64,000 nucleotides of DNA, taken from Lantana camara. Lineage: Eukaryota > Streptophyta > Magnoliopsida > Lamiales > Verbenaceae. The translations under genes were made by a program, and so were the position numbers. The notes under the pieces were generated by a model. That model worked only from the letters and a program-made list of their open reading frames with translations. It had not been told where the DNA came from and searched no databases. The stretch is from contig CM074865.1 of NCBI GenBank assembly GCA_037501455.1, positions 40,902,501 to 40,966,500 of the forward strand, given 5' to 3'. Of the stretch, positions 34,850 to 46,566 are shown piece by piece (position 1 is the stretch's first letter; each line of letters begins with the position of its first letter).

Positions 34850-35865
34850 CCTAAGACCCTCGCAGGCCAAGGAAATACTGGAACACGTACATAGCGGGAG
34901 TTGTGGGAACCATTCTGGCGGCCGTGTTCTGGCCCAAAAGATATTGAGGAGCGGATTCTATTGGCCCTCGGGGTTGCAAGATGCAACCGATTACGCCAAA
35001 AAATGCTCTAAGTGTCAATTCCACTCAAACATCCCTCAACTTCCGGCAACCCAAATGATCCCCATCGACGTTTCCTAGCCCTTTGACCAATAGGGTATTG
35101 ACATAGAGGGACCCATGCCCATGGCGGTTGGGCAAAAGAAATTTGTGATCCTCGCTGTGGACTACTTCACTAAGTGGGCAGAGGCTAAGGCAGTCGCCAA
35201 AATCAAGTTCAAAGTTGTAAGAAACTTCATTTGGAAGAATATTATCTGCAGGTACGGCATCCTGAGGGTGCTAATCTCAGAAAATGGGTTGCAATTCATC
35301 GCCGTTGACACTCGGGAATGGTGCTCAGAGCTTGGCATTGAGCAATGCTTCACTTCCGTGGGCCACCCTCAGGCCAACGGTCAAGCTGAAGTCACAAACA
35401 GGACCATACTCCAGCATCTAAAAATGATGCTCGAGAGTAAAAAAGGGTGAATGGGCTGAAGAGCTCCAAGGAGCCCTCTGGGCGTATCGTACTACCCCAC
35501 GAGCGGCAACAGGGGAGACCCCCTACTCCCTCATCTATGGCTCCGAGGCCATGATACCTGCGGAAATCGCCCAAGAGTCCGCATGATTCGTATATTTCGA
35601 ACCCGCAACCAACGAGAGTAACCGGGCGCTCGAACTAGACTTGCTGGATGAAAAGAGAAATACTGCTTTTGCTCGGATGCATAGGTACAAGGCATCAGTG
35701 GCCCACCAATACAACAACTGGGAAACATGTGGGTAAGTTAAACCCCAACTGGGAAAGCCCCTTCAAAGTTATCCAGGTACGAGCGAGCAACACCTACCTG
35801 TTGGAAACTTTGCAAGGCGAGCGTCTCCCTTGCCCATGGAATGCCTGCAATTTGAGAAGATTCTT
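34850..35865 (+). pseudogene. Tat-like integrase
   Basis: A zinc-binding N-terminus (HVHSGSCGNHSGG ... CSKCQFH) leads to a catalytic core with GIDIEGPMP, preceded by a TAG in place of Trp, then VDYFTKWAEAKAV. The second Asp is Glu: ISENGLQF at 35280-35282, where SDNG is usual. The third residue is present in GQAEVTNR. A frameshift near 35445 (run of A) precedes [18 protein letters not shown], followed by [17 protein letters not shown] and a C-terminal domain ending near ERLPCPWNACNLRRFF. Stops, shifts and the Asp-to-Glu change make it non-functional. Confidence 0.88.
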
Positions 35866-35869
35866 TGTT

Positions 35870-36590
35870 TATAGTAATTCAATTTATGGTAATTCACTAC
35901 CTGTTTGTCATTTTCTTGATTCAATTTATGGTAATTCACATTGCAAACACCCCCACGCCCACTCGGTGTCGAGGGTACTACACGTCGAACGGCTTGATAA
36001 CTATACTCAAGCGGGTCTCTCTTAAGCGAGCATGCCCCTTTTACATATCAACGCTAACAGACTGTCGAGGGTGCTCCACACTAAGCAGCTCGATGGTTTT
36101 AGGTGCTTGAACCCTTCTTAAACGAACGAATCAATGTCTAGGGTGATACATGTTCAATTGCATCGACTGGAATCTAACTATTCTGGTTTGCGCTCGTAAT
36201 ATCACCTTAAAGATTCTTATCTGATTTAAACACTTGGCGAATCCTCCTGATTGATTTATAAGTTCAAATGCATATTACAGCTACGCTCGTTATCATTCAA
36301 CACTAGCTAATTTGCATCAGAGGCAAACACTTAGTAAGTCTACTAGTGGATGTCCGATTTCAAGACTGAGCCTAATGCTGAATATGGATAGGGTGTCCCT
36401 CATATGGTACACCTCGCTCCCATACTTTCACACATCACAAGATGTCAAGCATCTAAATGAAATCAAAAAACAACATACAGAGTAACACGACACAATGAAG
36501 AAGAAACAAATTACATTATCAATAAGGAAGAAAGTTACATTATTGAGGGCAGAAAAAGTACGTTGCAAAGATAGAGATTATTACAAAGAT
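35870..36590. other. Spacer between integrase and antisense gene
   Basis: No gene. A short duplicated phrase, TTTATGGTAATTCA, occurs at about 35883 and 35925. Stretches such as GTCGAGGGT recur (about 35967 and 36064). Confidence 0.5.
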
Positions 36591-37133
36591 TCAAAACATA
36601 GATCTTATCAAGGGAGAAGAAGGCTGAAATAGAAATTCTTGATTGTGGGGCAAGATGGGCAGACAGGAGGCCTCACGAGGGCTGATTCTCAGGCTCAGGA
36701 GGGGTAGTGGATATTGGAACAGGAGCCAGCACTGGAATGTTTCCAGCTTGAACGCCATCCTGGCCCCCCCGGATGGACCATCTTCTTGGGCACCCTCGTC
36801 AATAGCCATGGGCTCGGGCTCAATTGGGTTGGCCGCCATGAACTCATCCTGGAGCATTTTCACTAAGTTATCGTACTCAGGCTCCATCAAGTTCTCAGAA
36901 GGATCCCCATTTTTGATGATCGGTTCCAAATTCTCATCCAGATCCATGCGAAGGCGGTCATCTGTTCAATAGCTGGTTGGCACCATCCCCAGCTTGACCA
37001 ACTGGCCCACAGATTTCCAGAAAAATCGTTTGGCGTTGGAGAAGCAGTGAAGGTTGGCTGCGAAACTGAAAGCCTTGAAGTGTATGAATTTGAGGACTGC
37101 GTCCCAAGCAATCCTCGCTTCCAAGTCTTCTAC

Positions 37134-37454
37134 TTACCCTTGGAGGTCAGCCAGCTCCTTGTTGGCCGATTCCACCTCTTGGGTGCACTCGGTCAAATGT
37201 TTGTTGAGGCCCTCATTGTCAGCCTTCAGTTGGTTGTGCTCTTCCTTCAGCTGCTTATGATGCTCGTCCAACCTCAGCCAGGCCTCCTCCTGGTCCTCCA
37301 GCGCCTTCTTAACCTTCTCATTGTCGAGCTTGAGCGTTGTGAGCTCACCAGAGGCGTGATCGTAATCCTGCTGCAGCTTACCGGGGTCGGAGATACGCAA
37401 TAGCTTCCTGTACTTAGCCTTATGTTCAGAATAAGTCTGCGCGCGCCTTTGCAA
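37134..37454 (-). CDS. Coiled-coil segment of the antisense gene product
   Basis: 106 open codons on the minus strand with regular hydrophobic spacing (LKLDNEKVKKALEDQEEAWL and LRLDEHHKQLKEEHNQLKAD). Nearly all polar, Lys/Glu-rich. It likely dimerises; part of the same broken gene rather than a gene of its own. Confidence 0.6.
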   Translation of the reverse strand: MQRRAQTYSEHKAKYRKLLRISDPGKLQQDYDHASGELTTLKLDNEKVKKALEDQEEAWLRLDEHHKQLKEEHNQLKADNEGLNKHLTECTQEVESANKELADLQG

Positions 37455-38220
37455 GTTTTTCAGCCTGGGGATTACCTCCTAAAGCAAACAGATACGTTAT
37501 TACCGGGTTAATTCAAGGATTGAAATTCTTTGAGGGTACTTAAACACTCACCGTTATGAGGGCTTGGCAGGAATCATCTGCGACTCACGCGGCGTCTTAC
37601 CCATTCAGCTTTTGGTGGTCCCCGAAAAATTGGAGCCCATGTACAATCCCCGAAACCAGGTTATGGGTAGATGAGCTTCTCCTCAAGAGTACCGGGCCAT
37701 CCTCCACTGAGTGCCTGTAATGCGTATCTCTGCTGCGCTCAAAATTCCAGAATTCTTATCCTCAGAGGATGAAGTATCACCATCCTCACCTCGCTCGCCC
37801 ACTATTACATCTTTCCCCTTACCAGAAATGAGGATGGAATCCGGAATCTTCTTTCTCTTTCTTGAGCGCTGGGATCGCTCGTCATCAAGGATCCTGATCA
37901 CAGCCCCCGAGAGGTTGCTGCGAGGGTCTGACTGCGCTTGCCCCTCAGCCGGCGGGGGAACAGTGGCACTCATGGGAGCGGCACCATGAGCATCATCAAG
38001 TGTTAGGTCCTCGATGTGGCCTGAACCCGGACCGCCACTTCCACCACACGGCCATCTCCAAGGCTGCCATCGCTCCTCCCTGACCCTCGGTGGGTCCCCC
38101 GGCCCCCTCATGGAGGCACCTGTTGCTGGTTCTGCTGCGGTTGGTTGCCGCTCGCTCTTCGAGCACGCATCATTGCTGCAATGCTCTCAGCGCTTGTACC
38201 CGCCATTAGTATGTTGATAT

Positions 38221-38355
38221 CTGTAAGAAAGAAAACGAGCGAGCGTCAGATGATCACGACCAGAGTACTTATACAATGCGGCAAATTACTGAAAAAAAAA
38301 AAGAAGTTAGCGTTCTTATTCTAAGTGTTAGTAAAGTTAGTCCCTAGAATCTAAC
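38221..38355 (-). other. Intron in the antisense gene (135 bp)
   Basis: On the minus strand the exon ends CTCGATG and the intron begins GTTAGATTC. It ends TTTCTTTCTTACAG, and the next exon starts ATATCAACATAC. Splicing restores an open frame (LDDINILMAGTS). Polypyrimidine tract and AG are strong. Confidence 0.7.
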
Positions 38356-39697
38356 CATCGAGGTTCATTGTTTGAGCTGGAGGGTTGATTATCATCTCTG
38401 GAGGGCTCACTAGCCCATAGCGGAATAACACTTCCTCATTACGCATTAAGTCCTTGGCCTTAATAAGCCATTTCTCGTTCTTCATTACGAGGGCCAGACC
38501 CTTCGCCCATTGCTCAAAAAGTTTATCCCCATATCTGTGCTTCACAATAGGCCCCTCTCCGTGTAACACCCACTCTCGGGGAACCCCAAACACACCACCG
38601 AGTGCCCCCACGAAGAATAACTTGTCCTTCCAGATCTCTCCATAAGAAGACGAGGGGGAATCAATCATCTTCAAACGGGACTTGGCCTGAGCATAGTAAA
38701 ATCCATCCCTTGGGGACGAGCGGGGAGAGTGGGCAACCTGAATCAAGCTATTGAAATTGTTGAATGAGGGCTCCTCACCGATGGTCCTCATCAATATTTC
38801 AAATGTATTTAGTAGAGCTATCCTGTTGGGCAGAATCTGGGAAGGACATACATTCAAAGAGTTTAGTATACTGGCTACCGGAGCCGGAATGGGTAACCTC
38901 AAACCCCCAGCCAGCACGGTGTCTTTGTAGACTGTTATCATCCCCCGAGGTGGATGGTTGGCTCTCTCTCTGTCCATAGGGAGACGGGTGGTATATACAT
39001 TGTCCCAGTAAACATTGTTCTTCAGCTCTGCTAACTCCGCGAGCGTCAAGATGCTCTGTATTTCATCTGAGGATCTGTTTGTCTAGTGAGGGTTGTCTTT
39101 CCTCACTTGGGTTGCTGGCTCCTTCCCCTGTCTGCGGCGTCTAAGTGGAGGTTTCTCATCCACCCGAAGCTCGGATCCCCCCGCTTCCCCTTGAGGGGCA
39201 GCAATTGCCACTGTAACCTGGTGATCGAAGTGGCCTAAATCTAGGGTTAGTACAAGTTCAGTGGTTTACCTAGGATGAAGAAGAAAACTTCTTGGAGAAC
39301 TTTCGCCGAAAAATTGCAAGATTGCAGAGATTTGCTGTTTGGCTCTGATAAATTCCGGAGGCGTAAAGAGTAAATAGGGTTTGCAAATCCCGATTTATAA
39401 GAGGAGTTATGCACATGATTGGGGTAATTAATTCAAACGCAATCATTCCCTCCTAGAAAACTCCCCACTTTGGGTAATCGTCACACGTCTCCCAACAAAC
39501 ACGCGCCGGTTCCTTGGTACACGCGACCACGTCGCCACTCAGCATTTAATGCGGACATGACTTCGTTTAATGCCCGGTCAGGAGATGTCCGTTACAGAAG
39601 ATGTAGAGTCGCTTCCCTCCAAGGGCTTGACCCTCGTGCATTCAAAATCAGAGCTCAGGTTTCAAAATTCTACAGTACGCTCAAGCGTAACTAGAGA

Positions 39698-39712
39698 ATT
39701 TGGGGGGAAAAA
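39698..39712 (+). promoter_or_regulatory. Polypurine tract of Tat-like element
   Basis: ATTTGGGGGGAAAAA directly before the 3' LTR start TGATGG. Confidence 0.85.
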
Positions 39713-40663
39713 TGATGGGGCTAAATCACGCTCAGATCCGCACCATACACGTGTCACAATCTGGAGTCCCCAGAACTTAGACGTTCGTGATAATGGGCTC
39801 ACGGGTTAAGCCCAATCCATTCATACATCCTTCCAACACATAAGGCTTGTATGCCTAGGCTCAAGTCACTGGCACGGGATCAGTTCGCTAATCCCACTCG
39901 ACACTCGTGCTATTATCCCTGAGGGGCGCTCACCATTTAAAGCCCCATTCACCCGCACCAGGGGCACCCGCACCAGGGGCACCCGCCTCGAATTCGCTCG
40001 CCGTTATACCTATTGACGCTCGGAATACCTAGTGCTCGTGGCCCATCCGCCAGAAGAGACCCTCTCGAGCGTTGCCAGTGCTCGAATGCACCATCGAGGA
40101 CACTCGTTGTTCATAAGCAAACTTCGCTTTGGTGAAGCCTTCACCCCGAGGGCGCACCCCCTGGCGGAAGGAATCTACTCAAGTGGCTCCACGCTCGCCT
40201 ACGGTACTGTAACAACCTCTGGCACAGTGGTAGTGCGCACCTCGTATCTGACACATTGCAGACTTTCAGGGGAGTCACTCTCACACCATCACAAGCCGCC
40301 ACGTGTCTAGGGCAACACGGGTTTTGGACCACACCATCAATTTTACCATAACACCCGTGCCCCTAACATATAAATATGTGATTTCACACTCATTCCCTAA
40401 GTCATCTTCTACACAAAGAATACCGCATACACAACTAGGCATTTTTCCTCCATTGTCACTCCGATTCCTTCCTCCCCAAGCTCCCTGCATTTCACCGTTC
40501 TCATTGCATCCTAATTGCATTCTCTGGTGTTATCCTAGCTAGAAAAACCCACGCTCACTTGGAAACCCAGTTCCTGATGCTCTCACGCCTGTGATGGTCT
40601 TCCCTTCCACAAACAAATTCTAAAGTGTTTGGTGTTTAATCTCTTCAAGTTTCTGCACCATCA
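39713..40663 (+). mobile_element. 3' LTR of the Tat-like element (951 bp)
   Basis: Starts TGATGGGGCTAAATCACG and ends CTGCACCATCA. It has a short internal duplication (GCACCAGGGGCACCC twice, near 39956-39985) and the about 150 bp missing from the 5' LTR. Confidence 0.9.
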
Positions 40664-40668
40664 CACCT

Positions 40669-41582
40669 GTTGCTAGACTATGGTCGTATGATCTATGGAC
40701 TGATTAATTAATTAGGGTCACTACTAATTGAATTAACAACCTAGAGGGTCACACATAACAACCCGGTCACGTGGGTTAAGGCTTGAATCGATTAAATGAG
40801 TTGATCGAACCAATACGTGATTAGATAGGGGCTGCACGTGTAAATCACACATGAGGGACACGTGTCCTGCGTGACACGTGTCACGTGATTAGTGTGTTAA
40901 TTAAATAAGTAATTTGATTAATTATTTAATGGATTTTAATTTAATTATGAATTAATATTAAAGTTCTAATTTGGAGAAATAAAGTCTAGTAAATAATTAC
41001 TTATGAATTAATTAATTATTAGTCTTCTAATTATTTATTATGAATAAATAAAATATCTAAATTAGTTGGATATTATGTCTTGCTTGACAAGTTGGTCAAA
41101 AGGAGACTTTTGGTCAAAGTAAGAGTCTTTCTCTCCAAGCAAGAAATCCCTTAGCTTGATCGTCAAGTAATCCAGTTCCAAAACATGGAGTGGGGTACGA
41201 GCCCCTAGAGCTTTAAATACAAGGGGTTCAAACCCCTTGATGGGTAATAGACAAATTTTCCTTCTCCAAATATTATACACTAAACCCTAAGCCTATACAC
41301 TAAATATAGAACTAGCATCCTCCCTATTTGGATCGTGGTCGAGGTTGGTGGACTAATTCTCTAGAGGGATACTATCGTGATGTCTTGAAAGATTTGAAGG
41401 AGTTTTTGGGGACAAGCCGTGTGAAGAGCGTTCTTGGGCGGCTAGAACGTGTCAAAAAAGCTACTATGTAAGTGAGTTTCTTAATCCCTACGAATTTGGG
41501 AATAGGAATTACAAGATTCGATTCTATCTTTTGGGATTTTTTTTTTAAATTTCCACTATGTTTCCGTTCCGTTTTCCCAACA
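40669..41582 (+). mobile_element. Ty1/copia 3' LTR, right part
   Basis: Resumes after the Tat insertion with GTTGCTAGACTATGGTC, which also occurs uninterrupted at 61055, and ends TTTTCCCAACA. The terminal part contains the typical GGTACG-AGCCCCTAG and AATACAAGGGG phrases of a transcribed copia LTR, with no ORF of note. Confidence 0.85.
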
Positions 41583-41596
41583 ACACCATCCTAAAA

Positions 41597-42146
41597 CCCT
41601 TGAGATCAAATGGATATGTAACGAACTTAACTTTAAGATTAAGATTAACAATACTCTCATTATTCCCATACCCTAGATCTTAATCAAGAGATGGAATGTT
41701 ACGAGGATCGTATATCACAGGCCTCATTGGCTGAAAGGTTCTTTTGATTTAATTTGTTGTTCGGGTAGGGGTCATATACCTGTTGGTAGACTACGGTCAT
41801 GTGATCTGTGAGCTAATTAATTAATAACTGTACTAATGAATTGGGGTCACTTCTAACTGAATAATGAACCAAGAGGGTACACACAAATGCCAGGTTCAAA
41901 GGGTATTGTTAGAAAGATCAAGTGATTGATCGAAACGAGATCGCACGTGCAAAGTACAGTGTGGAATGTGAGCAAGCATTGGGCGTATGGTCCAATTGAT
42001 ATTGGACCATATGTTAATTAATTGTAGAATTAATTATAAAGCCCAAATATAATTAATTGTAAAATTATAAAGCAGAATGAAATTAATTATAAAATTAATT
42101 TTAGACTAATAGAGTTAATTATAATGCCCAATCCGAAATAAAGAAG
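41597..42146 (+). mobile_element. Diverged copia LTR fragment
   Basis: Aligns by eye with the middle of the copia LTR (GAGATCAAATGGATATG, ACCCTAGATCTTAAT, CCTGTTGGTAGACTA), starting 14 bp after the preceding LTR ends. Differences are numerous, so it is an older or separate copy. Its right end is rich in AATTAATTATAA repeats. Confidence 0.75.
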
Positions 42147-42168
42147 TGTTAGGACTAAAATGTTTAAT

Positions 42169-42173
42169 GTTTT
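42169..42173. repeat. Target-site duplication GTTTT (left)
   Basis: GTTTT directly before TGTAGCACCC; the partner is at 44831-44835. Confidence 0.85.
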
Positions 42174-44830
42174 TGTAGCACCCGGAATGCCGAGATGCCA
42201 CACCCCCGCACTATAGCTCAGTCCACATACGAAATGGAAAAATCCGTACATGAACTGAGACTATAGCGAACGGATGACAAGAGAAAAGAAACACTAGCTA
42301 GGCGGGACTCACCCTCAATTATATACAACAATGCATAACAATCAAAGGAAAACATAATATACATTCATTTCATTAAATCAAGTTCATTTCCATCTCTTCA
42401 ATACAAACCATCTTCCAAAAGTTTCGTAAAGTTCAATAACGATACATATACATAAACATCAATAATGTACATGAAAATGAGACCGAAAAGTGCTAGACCC
42501 ACAAAATAAAAGACCTGACTCAATCCCGCCTAGCATGGAACCTGTAGACCTAAAAATGTGAGGTGTTAGTCTATGAAAGACTGAGTGAGGGGTTTAAATA
42601 AATATTAGCGCACATATCATGCAAGTTATAGTATCGGGTAACGTTTCATAAAAGAAACAATATAAGTTCAATATTAGAATAGATCCCGCCCGAGACTACA
42701 ACTAATCCATTTAATAATTCAATCAATTAACAATTCAATCCGTGGCCCGGCGAGTGAGGACATTTCTCCAAACTTACACCAATAGTGAATAATTAATATT
42801 TGGGTTTCATTTCAATGGTGAACATGCAAGTTATTACAGTGCACAATTAGCAGTTTCATGAACTCCTTCTCCATCCGGGTGATGGTGGGATTGCAAGGTC
42901 CCACCACCCAATCCAACTGGGCATAGGGTTCATGCGTCCCTATGCCCGGAACTAATCTCCTAGTGGATTCAGGGGTCATCCCAAAATGGTAAGGATAGTA
43001 CAAGAGTTACCCTTCAGCCCTTGCTTCCCCGGTTGGCTCAATACACTACCATCGGGCCCAAAGTGAACATGCTTTACTCGCCCAATCAATCAATCAATCA
43101 AGTAATCAATCCATTCCGTGAAATCAGTTGAAAATCAATAAGGTTTGGAAAACTATAGATACATAGATATACATTTTGGCCGAAAACATCACCTAGGGTT
43201 GTATGGGTTCTATATATCTAGAATTAAACCTCACCTGTGCCGACAATACAACAAGGATAGAATTATAAAGCTTTCTCCTCGTCAACGGGAAGAAGATCTG
43301 TGTAAAAAAGGATAAGTTTTTGTGAGACACGACTCATATGAACCAATTAAGACGCACTACAAAGTAATGGAATATCAATCATGCATGTACAATCAATAAA
43401 TATCATCAACGTGTCTAATTAATCAATAAACGAAGTATATAACTCATATAAGTCACATACGGAAGCCAAGGAAGTGAAAGGAATGCAATAAGAGAGGTTT
43501 TGGTGAAGTTTGGCAAAATTGGACAATTTAAGGAAACGTACATGCTGAGGGAAAACTGGAATATCTTTAACTTTAGAAATGGGAATTGAGTTTTGTTTAT
43601 TGGGAATGAAACTAGCCACAAAGACCTTTCCGATTATATATGGCTCATTTTTTAGTTCTAGAGAAAATGGCATAAGGTTGAATTTAAGCGAGTGCAGTTT
43701 TGTCGGGAAAATGGCGACACCTAAAATAATTGATCATATCTCACAACATAGAAAAGATATTGAGGTGATTCAAATTGGATGTTGTTCTCGACTTCGAGAG
43801 GTTTCCAACAATTCAAAATTCAGGTCAATCAGAGTTCTTATGAGGGAGAAACACCCGTTTTAAAAATGGTCAGAAAGAAGAAACGGGCGTTTAGAAGCAC
43901 TCGGGTGATGCAATAGGTTCCCAAACGGGCGTTTGGAAGAGAACTGGGCAAAAAACTGGGGAAAAACAGGGGCTAGGCACGGAAATTGGCTCCCAAATCA
44001 TCCCAACACCAAATCAACGCAAGAATCAACTCAAAACTAACATATATCGTGCATGTAACTCATATATATCAATTAAGCACCATTTAATCCATGGGAACTT
44101 GTATAGATCATCAAGAATTCATCATACAAACCCCAAATATTATCATGTCTCCCAACCTCCATATAGTTCAAGAATTCATGCAAGCCTCCAATTCTAATGA
44201 ACATAATCATGCTTCTAGCCTCAAATAAACAAGGAATCACATCCAACTCATCAAACCCTACTCAAATATATCTCAAGAGATTCACACAATTAATCCATCC
44301 ATACCTCAAAGAAATGGAGAAGAAAGAAAGGATGATATGGTGATGATGCTCCAATTTATGCAACTTTCCTCCTTGAGATATAGCTTGAAATATGATGAAA
44401 TCCCTCTCCTCCTTCCTTGGTGTAAATACCGTGTTCTTGTGTGTGTGAGTGTGTGTAATTTTTATGAAAGTTAATGAATGAAAATGAGGCAATAAAATGA
44501 GAAATAGAGAGATATTTACATAAGTCTTCCACTATCTAAGGTGAGTCATCATATTTTGCATGTTAGTCCCTCAATTATTTAAATGCATGCAAACAAGTTC
44601 TATTCCATGGCTAAAGATCACTTAAATTCATTCATGTTATAAAATTAAGTTCACAATTTATGAAATGATCAAGTAAACATATAAGAGCATTTAATCAGAT
44701 TAGTAATTAATTCACGTAAATTTCACGTTAAAAGAAATTTCACATAAGTTTATGAAAATAAAATGAATATAATGATATGAAAATTATAATAATAACACAT
44801 AACGCATAAATGGAAAACCGGGGCGTTACA
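42174..44830 (-). mobile_element. Solo LTR (2657 bp) related to the array LTR
   Basis: On the minus strand it starts TGTAACGCCCCGGTTTTCC and ends GGGTGCTACA, like the array LTR, and is flanked by GTTTT on both sides with no internal region. It shares TTTTCGGCCAAAAT with array LTR 5. It carries its own cluster of ACGGGCGT-core words (43849-43936). It arose by insertion and LTR-LTR recombination. Confidence 0.9.
43849..43936. repeat. Near-palindromes with AAACGGGCGTTT core in solo LTR
   Basis: AAACACCCGTTT (43849-43860), AAACGGGCGTTT (43881-43892) and CCAAACGGGCGTTTGG (43921-43936). The first is the reverse-complement form with one CpG-type change. Confidence 0.88.
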
Positions 44831-44835
44831 GTTTT
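44831..44835. repeat. Target-site duplication GTTTT (right)
   Basis: GTTTT immediately after GGGGCGTTACA. Confidence 0.85.
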
Positions 44836-45014
44836 TAGCCTATATTTCATGCGTTTTCGTACCATTTTTGTACCTAATTCTATCTCATTTGCTCCATTTC
44901 AGTTCATATTTCATTTGGGAGTTACAGATAGAAGAAATGGTGAAAACGATGCATAAAACGAAGTTTAGAAGATGAAAAAAGTTACAATAAAAGAAGGAGG
45001 TCGGTTTTGTACCT

Positions 45015-45104
45015 CATCACGGGCGTAATGGGTTTGACGAGGCAGTAAAGTTAACAGACCATCAAGGGCGTGATGACATCACAGCCTGTGGGCGTGACGG
45101 CTGT
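45015..45104. repeat. Near-palindromes with GGGCGT core in Athila-like LTR
   Basis: CATCACGGGCGTAATG (45015-45030), CATCAAGGGCGTGATG (45060-45075) and an 18-24 bp word with arms ACAGCC (45081-45086) and GGCTGT (45099-45104) around TGTGGGCGTGAC. Confidence 0.85.
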
Positions 45105-46132
45105 CCAAAGACTTATTTTTAGGCTTTAACTCGTTATTCAGATGCCATAAACACTAGTCTTGAATTATGCTAACCTAGAGTAGTGGAGGAGGAGAAGCAA
45201 CACAGCTATGGAGATGAAGGGATGATCTAGCTAAAAGGGTAGAATTCCATCTTCCATGAAGGAATCTCGTTGGCTTCTGGAGAAGAATTTAATAAGCTTT
45301 TCTTTCCATTTTATTTCAGTTTTATTTAGTTGTTGTGTCGTAAACTAATGTCTCATGTTTTGTATGATTGTTATGACTCTTTAAGCATGAATGTTAGTAG
45401 TTTTATTATTGTTCTTATTCTTGTGTTTATGTTTCGTTTGTTTCGTAGCTATCGGAATAATGATTGTGTAGATTAGGTGTTCGATGATATGCTCGAAAGA
45501 ATTCTTCTGATTATTATGTGAAGGAATTATGTTTTAATTGCATGTTAGAGAAGGTACTTTTTTTAGACGAACTTAAAATTGGCTTTCTAATTGAAAGATT
45601 GTTAGTTAATTTGGATTATTAATTCCTAAGCACTTAACGTTAAAGAGGTGAAGAAATTCGGTCTTTCTCTAGAAAGTTGTGATTAAATAATATAAGACAA
45701 TCCGCTGTTGTTTAACTACACTAATCGTGTTTTATGGTTGATTCTATTTTTGTATATTTGACCACAAGAGTGGCTTACACAAACACTTAAGAACGTTTGC
45801 TTGACTTCGAGTGAAGTTGGCATAAACATTCGTGATAAGGATTGTGATAACCTGATTATTTGTTTGCCATTGATTCGATTCCTAAACTGCTATGTTGTTA
45901 TCTCCCTAGGCTATTCGTCGTTTTGTTTGTTGAGTCTTTAGTTGCTTTGTGTGTTCAGTTGTCATAGTAGTTAGTTAACCCCTTTATTATGTGTCTCGGT
46001 CTATCAATTAAAGAATATACGTGGTGATTGTTTGGTTTTCCATTCCATGTGGGTTCGACACATTATGCGCTACACCTGACAAGTGTACGCTTGCACACAT
46101 ACAAAGTTTATTTAATAAAACTCTCCAACAAG

Positions 46133-46153
46133 TTTTTTGCGCTATTAATGGGA
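46133..46153 (+). promoter_or_regulatory. Degenerate primer-binding site of Athila-like element
   Basis: TTTTTTGCGCTATTAATGGG resembles the TTTGGCGCCGTTGCCGGGGA-type site of Athila elements with several changes. Confidence 0.55.
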
Positions 46154-46246
46154 AAGGTGTTAAAATCACACTCACTTTCGTATTAGTATCTTGTGTTTTA
46201 GATTATTTGTAATTATTTTTGTTTGTTGTTGTTTGATATTAGTTGG

Positions 46247-46566
46247 TATGTTGCAGATACCTCAAGTAATCAGAACAATGAGAATGAATGACCTTACAAA
46301 GAAAATTTATCAACTAGAATCTTTGAAAGAAGAGATTAATCAAGTCTCATCGAATGCCCAGACGACACCTATTTTTCTTTCTAATAAGTTAAATTGTGAA
46401 TTATGTGTGGGTTGTCATTTAACTAATACTTGTCCTCTTGCTTCTGCAAGAAGACAAGGGATTGTTGAGCTAATACAATCAAATTTTTGTACAATCAGTG
46501 GCATTCAGACCAATTTCAAGGTTCATCAAGTTCTTATTCACTTCAATATCAAATTCCACCTCCATC
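46247..46566 (+). pseudogene. Athila-like gag fragment
   Basis: An open stretch (within the frame 46191-46571) contains coiled-coil-like residues (KIYQLESLKEEINQVSSNAQ) and CELCVGCHLTNTC at about 46395-46433, a CX2CX3HX4C pattern as in Athila gag. It is cut at 46567 by the start of another LTR. The rest of the element is not in the window. Confidence 0.6.

Larger units (their letters stand above)
36591..39262 (-). pseudogene. Antisense accessory gene of the Tat/Grande-like element (Transposase_28-type domain)
   Basis: This lies on the strand opposite to gag-pol, between pol and the 3' LTR. Reading from 39262 downward: a frame with TLDLGHFDHQVTVAIAAPQG, an Arg-rich piece, one TAG near 39090, then DEIQSILTLAELAELK. 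A long domain (38356-39049) follows with GGLRLPIPAPVASILNSLNV, CPSQILPNRIALLNTFEIL and a GGVFGVPREW phrase. This matches my memory of the Pfam family called putative gypsy-type transposon (Transposase_28). After an intron (38221-38355) come MAGTSAESIAAMMRARRASG, a frame change, a Ser/Asp-rich region with SQRSRKRKK, a coiled-coil stretch (37134-37454, heptads rich in Leu/Glu/Lys) and an acidic end (36591-36947). Its function is unknown in the family. No start ATG was fixed. Confidence 0.78.
28836..40663 (+). mobile_element. Tat/Grande-like Ty3 retrotransposon, 11.8 kb, complete but dead
   Basis: The LTRs share TGATGG..CCATCA ends. Between them, in order: degenerate primer-binding site, gag, protease, RT, RNase H, a second RNase H, integrase, an antisense accessory gene and a polypurine tract. 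The second RNase H is a hallmark of the Tat lineage, and the antisense gene is known from Grande elements of maize and relatives. Flanks are GACCT (28831-28835) and CACCT (40664-40668), a 5-bp target duplication with one change. Many stops and shifts, and LTRs that differ at many sites, make this an old insertion. It lies inside the copia LTR and is therefore younger than it. Confidence 0.9.
42147..46130 (+). mobile_element. Athila-like LTR (interrupted by a solo LTR)
   Basis: The proposed LTR runs from TGTTAGGACTAAAATG at 42147 to CTCTCCAACA at 46130, with 42174-44830 plus a 5-bp duplication being a later insertion; the own length is about 1.3 kb. Support comes from TGTTAGG..CCAACA ends, the phrase CATGTGGGTTCGACA near the 3' end that is common in Athila-type LTRs, and a degenerate GGCGCC-type primer site plus Athila-like gag motif after it. 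The left boundary is inferred. Confidence 0.65.

Noticed and set aside
36643..38979. Several plus-strand ORFs between pol and the 3' LTR of the Tat-like element
   Set aside because: All are complements of the antisense gene, whose minus-strand frames carry the domain, intron and coiled coil.
42174..44830. Reading 42174-44830 as a host promoter or gene region
   Set aside because: Matching 5-bp duplications and TG..CA ends identify a solo LTR.
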